Notes: a model not told the origin generated them from the sequence alone. DNA of 64,000 nucleotides from Streptomyces venezuelae (GCF_008642375.1 NZ_CP029194.1:868001-932000), one strand, 5' to 3'. Counted from the stretch's first letter, positions 27,132-36,850 are shown. A program made the numbers and translations.

Positions 27132-28289
27132 ATGTCTCCCATGTTGAGTTCCGCGAAATCCGCTGCCGCGCTCCGGACAGCCGCACGTGTCTCCGCCGAA
27201 TCGCTTCTGGTGCTGTTGATGGCCGCGGTGACGCTGTGGCTCGTGGGCCGTATGTGGTCCATAGTGTGGCCGCTGATCGCGGCCCTGTTCCTCACCACCC
27301 TCACCTGGCCGCCGGCCCGGTTCCTGCGGCGGCACGGCTGGCCCCCGGCCCTCGCCGCGGCGACGGTGACCGTGCTCTTCCTCCTGTCCGTCGCGGGCAT
27401 CGTCGCGCTGATCGCCGTACCCATGGCGTCCCAGTCCGGTGAACTCGGCGACGGAGTCGTCGACGGCATCCAGTGGTTGCGCGAGTGGGCGGCCGGACCT
27501 CCGCTGAACATCAACGACACCCAGATCACCGGAGCACTCGACACCGCCGTCGCCCGCCTCCAGGACAGCATCGGCAGCATGGTCACCGCGCTCGCGACGG
27601 GGCTCGGCACCGTCTTCAACGGCGTGGTCACCGCGTTCCTCGCGCTCTTCCTGATGTTCTTCTTCCTCAAGGACGGGCCGCGTTTCCTGCCGTGGCTCAC
27701 GCGCCAGCTCCCCGGCCGGCTCGCCACCGACATCCCGGTCGTCGCCGAGCGCAGCTGGGACACCCTCGGCGCGTTCGTCCGCTCGCAGGCGTTCGTCGGC
27801 CTGATCGACGCCGTCCTCATCGGCCTGGGGCTGTGGATCCTCGACGTGCCCCTGGTCCTTCCGCTGGCCGTCCTGACGTTCGTCTCCGCGTTCGTACCGA
27901 TCATCGGCGCCCTGTTCGCGGGTCTGGTCGCGGTCCTCATCGCCCTCGTGTCGAACGGTCCGACCGACGCGCTGATCGTGCTCGCGCTCATCGTGGTCGT
28001 CCAGCAGTTGGAGGGCAACGTCTTCCAGCCCATGATCCAGAGCCGCGGTCTGGGCCTGCACGCGGCGGTCATCCTGCTGGCCGTCACGCTCGGCGGCAGC
28101 ACGGCCGGCATCGTGGGCAGCCTGCTCGCCGTCCCCGTGGCCGCGCTGATCGCCGTGGTCTGGAACTACGTACGCTCCCAGCTCGAAGACCCCCGCCGGG
28201 AGACGGACCCCGACGCTCCGCCGGCGGACGGGCCGACCGCCGACGAACCGCCCGCCGGCGCTCCCCTCGGCACGGCCGCGACCGCCTAG
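27132..28289 (+). CDS. AI-2E family membrane transporter
   Basis: A 385-residue protein with about eight transmembrane segments in the arrangement of the AI-2E transporter (UPF0118/TqsA-like) family. There are three helices in the first 110 residues, a central soluble part, then the FFFLKDGPRFLPWL signature around residue 177 and the conserved VVVQQLEGNVFQPMI segment around residue 290. The last 45 residues are Asp/Pro/Ala-rich and disordered. Family members export small molecules or exchange ions; this one's substrate is unknown. It begins 15 bases after the LAL gene and ends in a good terminator. Confidence 0.88.
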   Translation: MSPMLSSAKSAAALRTAARVSAESLLVLLMAAVTLWLVGRMWSIVWPLIAALFLTTLTWPPARFLRRHGWPPALAAATVTVLFLLSVAGIVALIAVPMASQSGELGDGVVDGIQWLREWAAGPPLNINDTQITGALDTAVARLQDSIGSMVTALATGLGTVFNGVVTAFLALFLMFFFLKDGPRFLPWLTRQLPGRLATDIPVVAERSWDTLGAFVRSQAFVGLIDAVLIGLGLWILDVPLVLPLAVLTFVSAFVPIIGALFAGLVAVLIALVSNGPTDALIVLALIVVVQQLEGNVFQPMIQSRGLGLHAAVILLAVTLGGSTAGIVGSLLAVPVAALIAVVWNYVRSQLEDPRRETDPDAPPADGPTADEPPAGAPLGTAATA

Positions 28290-28322
28290 GGCCTATCCGA
28301 CCCTGATCCGTCGGACAGGCCC
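28289..28322 (+). terminator. Rho-independent-type hairpin after the AI-2E transporter gene
   Basis: GGGCCTATCCGAC pairs with GTCGGACAGGCCC across an 8-base loop, 13 base pairs with a single mismatch. It starts on the last base of the stop codon. There is no U-run, as is usual in Streptomyces. Confidence 0.7.
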
Positions 28323-28451
28323 CAGTACGGCCCTTCGACGTGCGCGTCACCAGCCGCTGGTGAACCATTGAAGGAGGTCGTGCCCGCGGCAACGGGGTGC
28401 GGGGGAAGGCAGGCACGGGCTCCGGACTCCAGGTGTGGCAAGCCTCCAGAG

Positions 28452-30176
28452 GTGGCGAGCGTGGACGTCTTCGATGCCGTCGTCGTCGGATCGGGTTTCG
28501 GCGGATCCGTGACCGCCTTCCGTCTGGCCGAGGCGCGGAAGAGCGTCTGCGTGCTGGAGAGGGGAAAGCCGTACCCGCCGGGCTCCTTTCCCCGCAGCCC
28601 CCACGAGGCGGCGAAGAACTTCTGGGACCCGGACTCCCGGCTGTTCGGGATGTACGACATGTGGAGCTTCTCGAAGCTCGACGCGCTGGTGTGCAGCGGT
28701 CTCGGCGGGGGCTCGCTGATCTACGCCAACGTGCTGATCCGCAAGCCGGAGAGCTGGTTCGTCCACGAGTCGTTCGACGGCGGTTACGAGCACTGGCCCG
28801 TCACCCGCACGGACCTCGAACCGCACTACCAGCTCGTCGAGGACATGCTCGGCGCGCAGCGGTATCCCGTCCATGTGACGCCCTACAAGGACACTCCCAA
28901 GACCCTCGCCATGGAAGAGGCGGCGGCGCAGCTGGGTCTCGACTGGGAACTGCCGAAGCTGGCCGTCTCGTTCGGGAACCCCGCGGCGCCCGGCGTACCC
29001 ATCGAGGGCGGCGAGGACAACTACCATCGGAGCCCGCGCTACACGTGCAGGCTCGTCGGTGAATGCGACCTGGGCTGCAACTTCGGCAGCAAGAACAGCC
29101 TCGACTTCACCTACCTCAGCGCCGCCGAGCAGCTCGGGGCGGACATCCGGCCCCACTGCGAGGTCTTCTCGTTCGAACCGGTGCCGGAGGGCTTCCTGGT
29201 CTCCTACATCAGGCACGTCGCCGCCGCCGACGGGGATCCGTTCGCCCCTCCCCAGCGGCACACCGTCAGGGCCAGGAGGCTGATCCTCTCCGCCGGCACC
29301 CTCGGCACCACCTATCTTCTGCTGCGGAACCGGAGTGCCTTCCCCGGGCTCAGTCCGGCGCTGGGTACGCACTTCTCGGGGAACGGCGACTTCCTCGGCC
29401 TGGTGCTCAAGGCACGGCTGAGGCGTCGGGAGCTGCCCGGTGAAGCGGAGTCGCACCTCCTCAGGCCCAGTTTCGGCCCGGTCATCACGAGTGCGATGCG
29501 CGTGGAACGCGAGGAGAACGCCGAGAACGCCGAGAACGCCGAGACCAGGGACGCCGCCCGGGGTGCCTACATCGAGGACGCCGGCTACCCGGAGTTCCTG
29601 AACTGGCTCGTCGAGCACAACGTCCTCACCATGTCGACCAGGGTCGGGAGGTTCCTGCTCCGGCGAGGCTGGGCGCAGTTGACGGGGACCGCCCGGAGCC
29701 GGGTGGGACGGCAGCTCGGTGACGCCATGGGCAAGGGGCTGTTCACCGCGACGTCCCTGCCGCTGCTCGGCATGGGAAGAGACGTCCCCAACGGCCGCAT
29801 GTTCCTCCGGGAGGGGCACCTCGACCTCGACTGGGACCTGGCCGCCTCCGACCCGTACTTCCGGCAGATGAACGACACCATGCGGCGCGTATCCCGCAGC
29901 GTCGGCGGACGCTACGTCTCGAACCCCCTGTGGTGGCTCAACCGCCTCATCACCGTGCATCCACTGGGCGGCGCGCCGATGGGACGCCATGTGCAGGAGG
30001 GGGTGGTGGACTCCTTCGGGCGCGTGTACGGGTATCCGGGTCTGTCGATCGCCGACGGCTCGATGATGCCCGGCCCCGTCGGCCCGAACCCCTCGCTCAC
30101 CATCGCGGCACTGGCCGACCGGTCGGCCGTCCGCATCATCGAAGACGATTCCGGGAACTCCACGGAGCCCTCATGA
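28452..30176 (+). CDS. GMC-type FAD oxidoreductase, cholesterol-oxidase-like
   Basis: About 574 residues. The ADP-binding loop VVVGSGFGGSVTAFRLAE opens the protein. The GMC signature GLGGGSLIYANVLI lies near residue 85, and the C-terminal active-site region has VHPLGGAPMG and GPNPSLTIAALA, supplying the His/Asn pair. The arrangement matches bacterial cholesterol/alcohol oxidases; no signal peptide is evident. The start is uncertain. GTG 28452 gives a compact N-terminus right before the FAD motif, while a strong AAGGAGGTC at 28371 stands too close (2 bases) to GTG 28380. It is coupled by ATGA overlap to a patatin gene. A joint role in oxidising and hydrolysing a sterol or other neutral lipid is inferred. 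Confidence 0.87.
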   Translation: MASVDVFDAVVVGSGFGGSVTAFRLAEARKSVCVLERGKPYPPGSFPRSPHEAAKNFWDPDSRLFGMYDMWSFSKLDALVCSGLGGGSLIYANVLIRKPESWFVHESFDGGYEHWPVTRTDLEPHYQLVEDMLGAQRYPVHVTPYKDTPKTLAMEEAAAQLGLDWELPKLAVSFGNPAAPGVPIEGGEDNYHRSPRYTCRLVGECDLGCNFGSKNSLDFTYLSAAEQLGADIRPHCEVFSFEPVPEGFLVSYIRHVAAADGDPFAPPQRHTVRARRLILSAGTLGTTYLLLRNRSAFPGLSPALGTHFSGNGDFLGLVLKARLRRRELPGEAESHLLRPSFGPVITSAMRVEREENAENAENAETRDAARGAYIEDAGYPEFLNWLVEHNVLTMSTRVGRFLLRRGWAQLTGTARSRVGRQLGDAMGKGLFTATSLPLLGMGRDVPNGRMFLREGHLDLDWDLAASDPYFRQMNDTMRRVSRSVGGRYVSNPLWWLNRLITVHPLGGAPMGRHVQEGVVDSFGRVYGYPGLSIADGSMMPGPVGPNPSLTIAALADRSAVRIIEDDSGNSTEPS

Positions 30177-31717
30177 CGACCGGCCAGGGCGGCGAGCGCC
30201 GCGGCGACTCCCCGCGCAGATCCCTCATCCTCGCCGGCGGCGGCCTGAAGGTGGCCTTCCAGGCGGGAGTCCTCCAAGTCCTGCTCGACGAGGCCGAGTT
30301 GCGGTTCGACCATGTCGACGGAGCGAGCGGCGGCATCTTCAACCTCGCGATGTACTGCCAGGGGATGTCCGGGCGCGAGATCGCGGACAACTGGCGCACC
30401 CTCTCGCCCTTGAAGGGCGTCACCCCGAACTGGCGCGAACTGCCGAAGGGACCGTACGCCCGTTCGCTCTTCACGCTCGACGGCTACCGGCGCCACGTCT
30501 TCCCGGGCTGGGGACTGGACTGGGACCGGATCCGGGCCACCGACCGCGAAGCCACCTTCAACCTCTACGACTTCAGCTCCAACGAGCTGGAGGCGGTGAC
30601 CCCGGACCGGATGGACGAGGACCGCTTCTGCGCCGGGGTGGCGCTGCCCATGTGGTTCCCTCCCGTGGTGATCGACGGGCGGACGTACATCGACCCGGTC
30701 TACCTCACGGACGGAAACGTCGAGGAGGCGATCCGGCGCGGGTGCGACGAGCTGTGGATCATCTGGACGGTCAGCCGGCGGCACCGCTGGCGCGACGGGT
30801 TCGTGGCCAACTACTTCCACATCATCGAGACCACGGCCAACGGGCAGTTGAAGCACTGGCTGCGCCGGATCGAGGTCAGCAACGCGGCCATCCGCGCGGG
30901 AGGGCACGGGGAGTTCGGGAGGCTCATCGAGGTCCGGCTCCTCAGCGCCGAGGTCCCGTTGAACTACCTCGTCAACTTCAGCCGGGACCGCTTCGCCCAA
31001 GCCGTGGAACTCGGAGTCCGGCGCGCCCGTGACTGGTGCACCGCCCAGGACATTCCCTGGCGGGCCGGTGCTCCTCCGGACCGCGCCGACCCCACCCGTA
31101 TCCGCTTCACCGAACGCATGGTCGGACGCGTCACGTTCGGCGAGCACGACATCCAGGAGATCCCCGCGCCGGAGCGCGGAGCCACCGCCGACCTGGCGCT
31201 GCACGTGACCGTCGACATCCAGGGGGTGGACCGCTTCCTCGCCAGCCCGGAGCACGAGGCCGCCATCCGGGGAGAGATCGTCTGCCAGGCACTGGGCGGA
31301 CGACTCCCGGTCGAGCGAGGAACGTTCCAGTTGTTCGTGGAGCGGTCCGACCCGCAGCACCTCCGGATGAACTACCGCCTGCACTTCACCGACCGGGCCG
31401 GCCATCCGCTCACCCTCAGCGGGCACAAGGACGTCGACGAGGACTCCCGCCGGGGAGTCTGGCAGGACACGTCCGTCCTCCACACCCGCGTTCTCCGCGG
31501 CCACATCGGCTCCGAAGAGGAGCCCGAAGCCCAGGTGGTGGCCTCCGGAGCCGTACGCATCCGCCCTGCCGACTTCCTGAAGCAGCTCACCACCTTCCGG
31601 GTCGAAGCGCCGACGCTCCCCGGCAGGGTGACCACGCTGGGGCGCTTCGGGCAGTTCTTCGCCGGCAAGCTGTGGGACGTGTACGCGCAGAACGTCCTGC
31701 CCTGGTCACCTCTGTGA
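30173..31717 (+). CDS. Patatin-like phospholipase
   Basis: A 514-residue lipid acyl hydrolase. The oxyanion-hole motif LAGGGLKVAFQAGVL lies at residues ~20-34 and the nucleophile elbow GASGG at ~52. The second catalytic residue is likely the Asp of the LTDGNVEEA segment near residue 182. A C-terminal ~190-residue region (after ~320) has no motif I recognise and may be a lipid-binding addition. The ATG overlaps the GMC oxidase stop (ATGA), so the two proteins are made together. Fourteen bases separate it from the next gene, consistent with a four-gene transcript up to 35499. Confidence 0.88.
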   Translation: MTTGQGGERRGDSPRRSLILAGGGLKVAFQAGVLQVLLDEAELRFDHVDGASGGIFNLAMYCQGMSGREIADNWRTLSPLKGVTPNWRELPKGPYARSLFTLDGYRRHVFPGWGLDWDRIRATDREATFNLYDFSSNELEAVTPDRMDEDRFCAGVALPMWFPPVVIDGRTYIDPVYLTDGNVEEAIRRGCDELWIIWTVSRRHRWRDGFVANYFHIIETTANGQLKHWLRRIEVSNAAIRAGGHGEFGRLIEVRLLSAEVPLNYLVNFSRDRFAQAVELGVRRARDWCTAQDIPWRAGAPPDRADPTRIRFTERMVGRVTFGEHDIQEIPAPERGATADLALHVTVDIQGVDRFLASPEHEAAIRGEIVCQALGGRLPVERGTFQLFVERSDPQHLRMNYRLHFTDRAGHPLTLSGHKDVDEDSRRGVWQDTSVLHTRVLRGHIGSEEEPEAQVVASGAVRIRPADFLKQLTTFRVEAPTLPGRVTTLGRFGQFFAGKLWDVYAQNVLPWSPL

Positions 31718-31730
31718 GCGAGGAGGCGTC

Positions 31731-33611
31731 GTGGATCTCCGTGAGTTGCGCGGGCACGCGCCGGAGCTGCTGTTCACCCCACGGGAGCCGGTGCGCTGGC
31801 TGGCGCCGACGGAACTGGCGCGTACGGCGGTCAAGGTCGGGCTGGCCGCCGTGTTCGCCGACTACGCGGACAAGCGCGAGATGCAGGGCGCGCTCCCGGC
31901 CGGGCTCCTGCACGCGCCGCTGGCGCGTCCCGACGCCGAGGAGGTCTGGATCGACTTCGCCGCCGACCTCGGCGACGGATTCGAGGCGACGTCCTCGGTG
32001 GCGAACGCGCTGGCGGCCGACCGGCTCACCGTCGCCGAGGGCGTGTCGTGCCCGCGGGGCTCGCTGCTCGTCCTCGGCGGCGACCAGGTGTATCCGGTGG
32101 CGTCGACGACCGCGTACGAGGACCGGATGAAGGGGCCCTACCGCGCCGCGCTCCCGTCGGCGCCGGACCGTCCGCTCATGGTGGTGCTGCCGGGCAACCA
32201 CGACTGGTACGACGGACTCACCGCGTTCCTGAGGATGTTCGCCCAGGGAAGGCCCATCGGCGGCTGGGAGACCCGGCAGACCCGGAGCTACTTCGCGGTG
32301 CGGCTGCCGCACCGCTGGTGGCTCGTCGGTCTGGACAGCCAGCTCGGCTCCTACGTCGACGATCCGCAGCGGCGCTACTTCGAGACCTATCTCTCACCGC
32401 GGCTGCTGCCGGGCGACAGCGTGATCGTCTGTTCCGCCGCGCCCACCTGGGTCAGGAGCCACGAGGAGCGCGACGCCTTCAACACCCTCCACTGGTTCGA
32501 CCGGAAGATCATCCGGACGCGGCCCGACCCCGAGACCGGGCTGCCCGAGGAGACGGGCGCGTCGATCCGGCTCTGGCTGACCGGCGACAAGCACCACTAC
32601 GCCCGCTACGCGGAACGGCTCCCCGAGGATCCGTCCGGCTCCGGCGAGGCACTGCCTCCGGACCCCCGGCGGCGCCAGCTGGTGACGTGCGGACTGGGCG
32701 GCGCGTTCCTGGCCGCCACGCACAGGCTCCCGAAGACGCTGCCGCTGCCGCCGGCCACCTCGCGGATGCGGGACAGGGACGACCCGCCGCCGGTGTTCGA
32801 GCTCGCCCCGGACACGTACCCCGACGCCAAGAGGTCCCGCGCGCTCTCCGGCGCCGTCGCCAGGCCGTGGTCGCCGCACTGGCTCCCCCGGCGCAACCCC
32901 GGCTTCGCCGTGCTGGCCGGGGTGGTGCAGCTGCTGCTCGTCCTGCTGGCGAGCGGTGCGTTCGCGCTGGCCAAGGGCGGGCACCATCCGCTCGACACCG
33001 TGCGGAGAGCGGGCATCGACGACGTCCTCGGGCTGCTCGGCATGAGCGCCGTCCTCTTCGTCCTGCCGTTCGTGATCGGCGGCGGAAGGCGACTGGTGCG
33101 CGCGGGGCAGCCCAGGCGGCGGTCCGCCCTCGTCGCCGCGTTCCTCCAGCTGGCGGTCGGCGTGGGGGTCCTCGCCGCCGTCGTCGCCGTGGCCAGTGCC
33201 CTGCCCCAGTCCTGGCACGGGTTCTGGGCGCTGCTGATCGCGCTCGCCGTCGCCGCGGTGACGGGCGCCTTCTTCGGCTCCCTGGTCTTCGCCCTGTGGG
33301 TGCGGTGGACCGACCAGGGCCTTGTCGCCGAATGGCAGATGTCCGGGCAGTCGATCGACGACAGCACGGGATTCGTCCGGATGCACATCGCCCCGGACGG
33401 CTCGCTCACCCTCTACGCCCTGGCGCTCGATGCCACCTGCCGGGACTGGGACGTCAGGGAGGTCCCGGACGAGCCGACCGCGTGGCACCGGCCGGTGCCC
33501 ATGACGTCGCCGACCGTACGGCTCGTCGAGGAGCCCGTGGTGATCGCGCCGCACGGGGCGCCGACGGTTCCGGACGATCCGCCCGGTCCCCCCGGTCCTC
33601 CCACCGGATGA
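31731..33611 (+). CDS. Membrane-anchored metallophosphoesterase
   Basis: A 626-residue protein. The first ~370 residues form a calcineurin-type phosphoesterase with GGDQVYP (near 117), PGNHDWYDG (near 152) and GDKHHYARY (near 284), which supply metal ligands. Next come four or so hydrophobic segments (residues ~390-530) and a polar Pro-rich tail ending in a GPPGPP run. No signal peptide precedes the catalytic domain, so it probably faces the cytoplasm. A clean AGGAGG stands four bases before the GTG. The preceding oxidase and patatin suggest work on lipid-derived phosphate esters; the substrate is unknown. Confidence 0.85.
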   Translation: MDLRELRGHAPELLFTPREPVRWLAPTELARTAVKVGLAAVFADYADKREMQGALPAGLLHAPLARPDAEEVWIDFAADLGDGFEATSSVANALAADRLTVAEGVSCPRGSLLVLGGDQVYPVASTTAYEDRMKGPYRAALPSAPDRPLMVVLPGNHDWYDGLTAFLRMFAQGRPIGGWETRQTRSYFAVRLPHRWWLVGLDSQLGSYVDDPQRRYFETYLSPRLLPGDSVIVCSAAPTWVRSHEERDAFNTLHWFDRKIIRTRPDPETGLPEETGASIRLWLTGDKHHYARYAERLPEDPSGSGEALPPDPRRRQLVTCGLGGAFLAATHRLPKTLPLPPATSRMRDRDDPPPVFELAPDTYPDAKRSRALSGAVARPWSPHWLPRRNPGFAVLAGVVQLLLVLLASGAFALAKGGHHPLDTVRRAGIDDVLGLLGMSAVLFVLPFVIGGGRRLVRAGQPRRRSALVAAFLQLAVGVGVLAAVVAVASALPQSWHGFWALLIALAVAAVTGAFFGSLVFALWVRWTDQGLVAEWQMSGQSIDDSTGFVRMHIAPDGSLTLYALALDATCRDWDVREVPDEPTAWHRPVPMTSPTVRLVEEPVVIAPHGAPTVPDDPPGPPGPPTG

Positions 33612-33765
33612 CAGCGGCGCCGCGTGTCCGGGCGTCGCGGCGGTCACCACGTGTGCAGGGACAAGCACGGGAATCCGGATCCGGGAGCGGCGGCGGAGGG
33701 GCAGTCGGCTCGGCACGGGTGGCACGTCGGGGCGGGCCTTGGGACTATTTTCCCGGAGGTCAGCC

Positions 33766-35499
33766 ATGGCTCCTGACGTGCACCAGTCCCCACCGGACGG
33801 CTCCCCGGACGGCTCCCCGGGCCGTGAGGAGGCCGAGAGCGCCGAGCCGGCGGCCGCCTCCGGGAAGCGCCGCTGGTCGCCCCGGCTCACGCTCCCCGGC
33901 TGCTGGGGGGCGCTTCTCTTCGCCTGCCTCTCCTTCACCCCGTCCCTGCTGCCTCGCGGCGGGGTGCTCCAGGGGCTGATCTGCGGTATCACCGCGGCCA
34001 TCGGCTACGGGATCGGCCTGATCGCGGCCTACGTGTGGCGTGCGTTCGCCGACCGGGAGGCGCGAGCCGCGTCGCGCCGGTCATGGCGTGTGCTCCTCGT
34101 CTGCACGATCGTGCTGTTCGGCCTGGCCTTCGGGTTCGGCCAGTACTGGCAGCACGAGATCCGCCGGCTCATGGGGGTCACCGACTACAACGTCCTCACC
34201 ACCATCGCCTGCCCCTTCGTGGCCGCGCTCGTCTTCTGGCTCCTGCTCCTCGCGGGCCGGGGACTGCGGCGCCTGTACCGGTGGCTCGCCCGTCACCTCC
34301 GGCGCTGGATCGGCCCGCGCGCGGCCGCGGTGGTCGGCTGGGTCGTGGTGGCCGCCCTGGCGTGGTCCGTCATCAGCGGCGTCCTGCTGGCCGGCTTCGT
34401 GAACGCGACCAACGAGGCGTTCTCACTGCGTGACACGGAGACGCCGGAAGGCGTGCACCAGCCCTCCTCCGCCCTGCGCTCCGGCGGGCCCGGCTCGCTG
34501 GTGCCGTGGGACACGCTCGGCTACCAGGGCCGGGCCTTCACCGGCACCGGCCCGACGGCCACGGAGATCGGCGCCTTCACCCACCGCCCCGCGCAGGAGC
34601 CCGTACGGGCGTACGCCGGACTCGCGACCGCCGACGACACGGAGGCCCGCGCCGAGCGGGCCGTCGCGGACCTCCGGCGGGCCGGGGGCTTCGAGCGCGC
34701 GAACCTGCTCGTCATGACGACCACGGGCAGCGGCTGGGTCGACCCCGCCGCCGTGGACTCGTTCGAGTACCTCGGCGACGGCGACGTCGCCACCGTGGCG
34801 CTGCAGTACTCGTACCTTCCGTCGTGGCTCTCCTACCTGGTGGACCAGTCCAAGGCGCGCGAGGCCGGACGGGAGCTCTTCGACGCGGTCTACGACGTCT
34901 GGTCCAAGCTGCCCCAGGACCAGCGCCCGCGTCTGTTCGTCGCCGGCGAGAGCCTGGGGTCGTTCGGCGGCGAGACGGCCTTCAGCGGCGAGTACGACCT
35001 GCGCAACCGCACCGCCGGCACCCTGTTCGCCGGTCCGCCGAACTTCAACACCCTGTTCCGCGAGTTCAGCGACCACCGGGACCCGGGAAGCCCCGAGATC
35101 GAGCCCGTCTACCAGCAGGGGCGGACCGTACGGTTCACCGACGACCCGACGACCGGGATCACCCCGGAGGGCGCGCCGTGGGACGGCACGCGGGTGCTGT
35201 ACCTCATGCACCCGTCCGACCCGATCGTCTGGTGGAGCCCGTCGCTGGCTCTCTCCGAGCCCGACTGGATCGGCGAGGCGCCCGGCGGCGACGTGCTGGA
35301 GGGGATGTTCTGGATCCCCTTCGTGACCTTCTGGCAGGTCACTGCGGACCTGCCGTTCTCCACGGGTGTGCCGGACGGCCACGGCCACACGTACAAGGCC
35401 GCGTACGTCGACGGCTGGAACGCCGTCATGCGGACCTCGGGCTTCACGCCGCAGGACCTGGACCGGCTGCGGGACATCATCCAGCCGCCGGAGAAGTGA
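33766..35499 (+). CDS. Membrane alpha/beta-hydrolase (PF10081-like)
   Basis: A 577-residue protein. A short Pro/Asp-rich head is followed by four hydrophobic segments (residues ~45-215), then a hydrolase domain with the nucleophile elbow GESLGSFG near residue 405 and the DGHGHTYKAAYVDGW segment near the end. This layout matches actinobacterial membrane alpha/beta-hydrolases of unknown substrate. The ATG at 33766 has GGAGG six bases upstream. The 154-base gap before it holds no gene and may carry a separate promoter. Confidence 0.85.
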   Translation: MAPDVHQSPPDGSPDGSPGREEAESAEPAAASGKRRWSPRLTLPGCWGALLFACLSFTPSLLPRGGVLQGLICGITAAIGYGIGLIAAYVWRAFADREARAASRRSWRVLLVCTIVLFGLAFGFGQYWQHEIRRLMGVTDYNVLTTIACPFVAALVFWLLLLAGRGLRRLYRWLARHLRRWIGPRAAAVVGWVVVAALAWSVISGVLLAGFVNATNEAFSLRDTETPEGVHQPSSALRSGGPGSLVPWDTLGYQGRAFTGTGPTATEIGAFTHRPAQEPVRAYAGLATADDTEARAERAVADLRRAGGFERANLLVMTTTGSGWVDPAAVDSFEYLGDGDVATVALQYSYLPSWLSYLVDQSKAREAGRELFDAVYDVWSKLPQDQRPRLFVAGESLGSFGGETAFSGEYDLRNRTAGTLFAGPPNFNTLFREFSDHRDPGSPEIEPVYQQGRTVRFTDDPTTGITPEGAPWDGTRVLYLMHPSDPIVWWSPSLALSEPDWIGEAPGGDVLEGMFWIPFVTFWQVTADLPFSTGVPDGHGHTYKAAYVDGWNAVMRTSGFTPQDLDRLRDIIQPPEK

Positions 35500-35512
35500 A
35501 GCCCCTCGGGCT
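35500..35512. terminator. Short bidirectional hairpin between convergent genes
   Basis: AGCCC and GGGCT with a 3-base loop lie between the alpha/beta-hydrolase stop and the stop of the CPBP gene, which are only 12 bases apart. The hairpin is small, so the assignment is tentative. Confidence 0.4.
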
Positions 35513-36294
35513 CAGCGCAGCAGGAAGCCGGTGAGGTAGCCGAAGGCGTTGACCGCCCAGTGCAGCCCCATGGGGGCCAGCAGGCTGCCGCTGCGGCGTC
35601 GCAGTTCGCAGAAGAGGACGCCCGAGGCGGCCGTGAACAGCACGGCGCCCGCGACCGCGAGGACGGAGCCGAGCGCGGAGTCTCCCAGGACCGAGGTCAG
35701 CGCGGGTTTCGCGGTCGCCAGGTGCAGGGACGGCAGTACGTGCCACAGTCCGAACAGCACGCTCGACACGGCGGTCGCCCAGACGGGCCCACGGGCCCGG
35801 CGCACCAGCCCGTAGAGCACCCCCCGGAAGGCGATCTCCTCCACCAGGACGGTACCAACGGGGACCACCACGAGGACGCGCGCCGCCAGCTCGCTCCCCG
35901 TCATCCCGTCGTACCGCCGGTCCTCGAACAGCGAGCGGGTGTCCGGCAGCAGCGCGCCGGCGGCGTAGACGAGTCCGACGAGGCCGATCAGGACAAGCCC
36001 CCACCGCGCGCCGCGGGCCAGTGTCCCGCGTCCCAGCCCCGCGTCCGCCAGGGTGCCCCCCGCCCAGCGGAGCACACCGAGCAGCAGGGCGCTGACCGCG
36101 ACGGCCGCCATCAGGCGGAGGGGGCCGGTCCAGCGGTGCAGCAGCAGATTCGCCGCGGCGAGAACGACGACCGAGAGAACGACGGCCTGCCCCGTGCCGA
36201 TCGGCCCGCGCCGCCGGCTGTGCTCCCGTGCCTCCCCGCCAGGGTGCCTTCGCACCGTGGGCGGCTCGGCATCGTCCGGATCGCGGCAGGGCAC
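35512..36294 (-). CDS. CPBP-family intramembrane metalloprotease
   Basis: About 260 residues with seven or eight hydrophobic segments. The three CPBP (Abi/CAAX protease) motifs are in order: EEIAFRG (residues ~150-156), FGLWH (~183-187) and HWAVN (~245-249), giving the Glu-Glu and two His of the membrane zinc site. The GTG at 36294 is provisional because no convincing ribosome site precedes it. Family members process prenylated or membrane peptides and sometimes give bacteriocin self-immunity. Nothing nearby identifies the substrate. Confidence 0.83.
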   Translation of the reverse strand: MPCRDPDDAEPPTVRRHPGGEAREHSRRRGPIGTGQAVVLSVVVLAAANLLLHRWTGPLRLMAAVAVSALLLGVLRWAGGTLADAGLGRGTLARGARWGLVLIGLVGLVYAAGALLPDTRSLFEDRRYDGMTGSELAARVLVVVPVGTVLVEEIAFRGVLYGLVRRARGPVWATAVSSVLFGLWHVLPSLHLATAKPALTSVLGDSALGSVLAVAGAVLFTAASGVLFCELRRRSGSLLAPMGLHWAVNAFGYLTGFLLR

Positions 36295-36435
36295 TGGAGT
36301 GGTTCCGTCCTTGGCCTTTGCACCAGCGGGTCGTCTCGCCCCTCCACAGATCCACGTTACCGACGGCCCGCCCCGGGCGCCCGGCCGGCGGCGCCGCCCG
36401 GGAGCGCCCGTCCGGGGCGACGCGGGCCCTCGCCT

Positions 36436-36618
36436 TCACCTGTCGTGCCGGAGTGAGTCCCTGATGCCTTCGGCCCGGTGTCGAGCGCTCGTCACCTTCT
36501 GACGGATCCTGGCTCGCACCTGGTCCGTCTTGCCTTCGGCCTCAAGGCGCTCGTGGCCGGTGATCTTTCCGGCGATCTCCTTGAACCTGCCCTTGGCCTT
36601 GTCCATGGCGCCACTCAT
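36436..36618 (-). CDS. CsbD-family stress protein
   Basis: A 60-residue highly charged protein starting MSGAMDKAKGRFKEIAGKIT, the hallmark of CsbD proteins, with a Lys/Arg-rich tail. In Bacillus and actinomycetes the family belongs to the general stress (sigma-B) regulon; the molecular role is unknown. GGAGGG lies about ten bases before the ATG. It is divergent from the deacetylase gene. Confidence 0.88.
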   Translation of the reverse strand: MSGAMDKAKGRFKEIAGKITGHERLEAEGKTDQVRARIRQKVTSARHRAEGIRDSLRHDR

Positions 36619-36719
36619 GCCCGTGGTCCCTCCGTCGGATCGGTTCCCACCTTCCACGCTAGGTTTGGGCGCCCCGAGGCGCTCGTCGGCGCCGAGCCTC
36701 CGCCGCCGCCGGCGGGAGT

Positions 36720-36751
36720 TTGTCCGTGAACTCTCCCGGAATTGTCCGTGA
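36720..36751. repeat. TTGTCCGTGA direct repeat, 22-base period
   Basis: Exact copies at 36720-36729 and 36742-36751, in the 232-base gap between the divergent CsbD and deacetylase genes. A period of 22 equals two helical turns, so one protein could contact both copies on the same face. No known factor is assigned. Confidence 0.5.
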
Positions 36752-36850
36752 TCGGTAACGGACGCATCCTCCGGCTGCCGAGCGTCGTCCTGACACGTGG
36801 TCGCATCGCGATCAGGGCCGGTGGGGAAGCGCGGAAGAGTGGGGGCGGAC

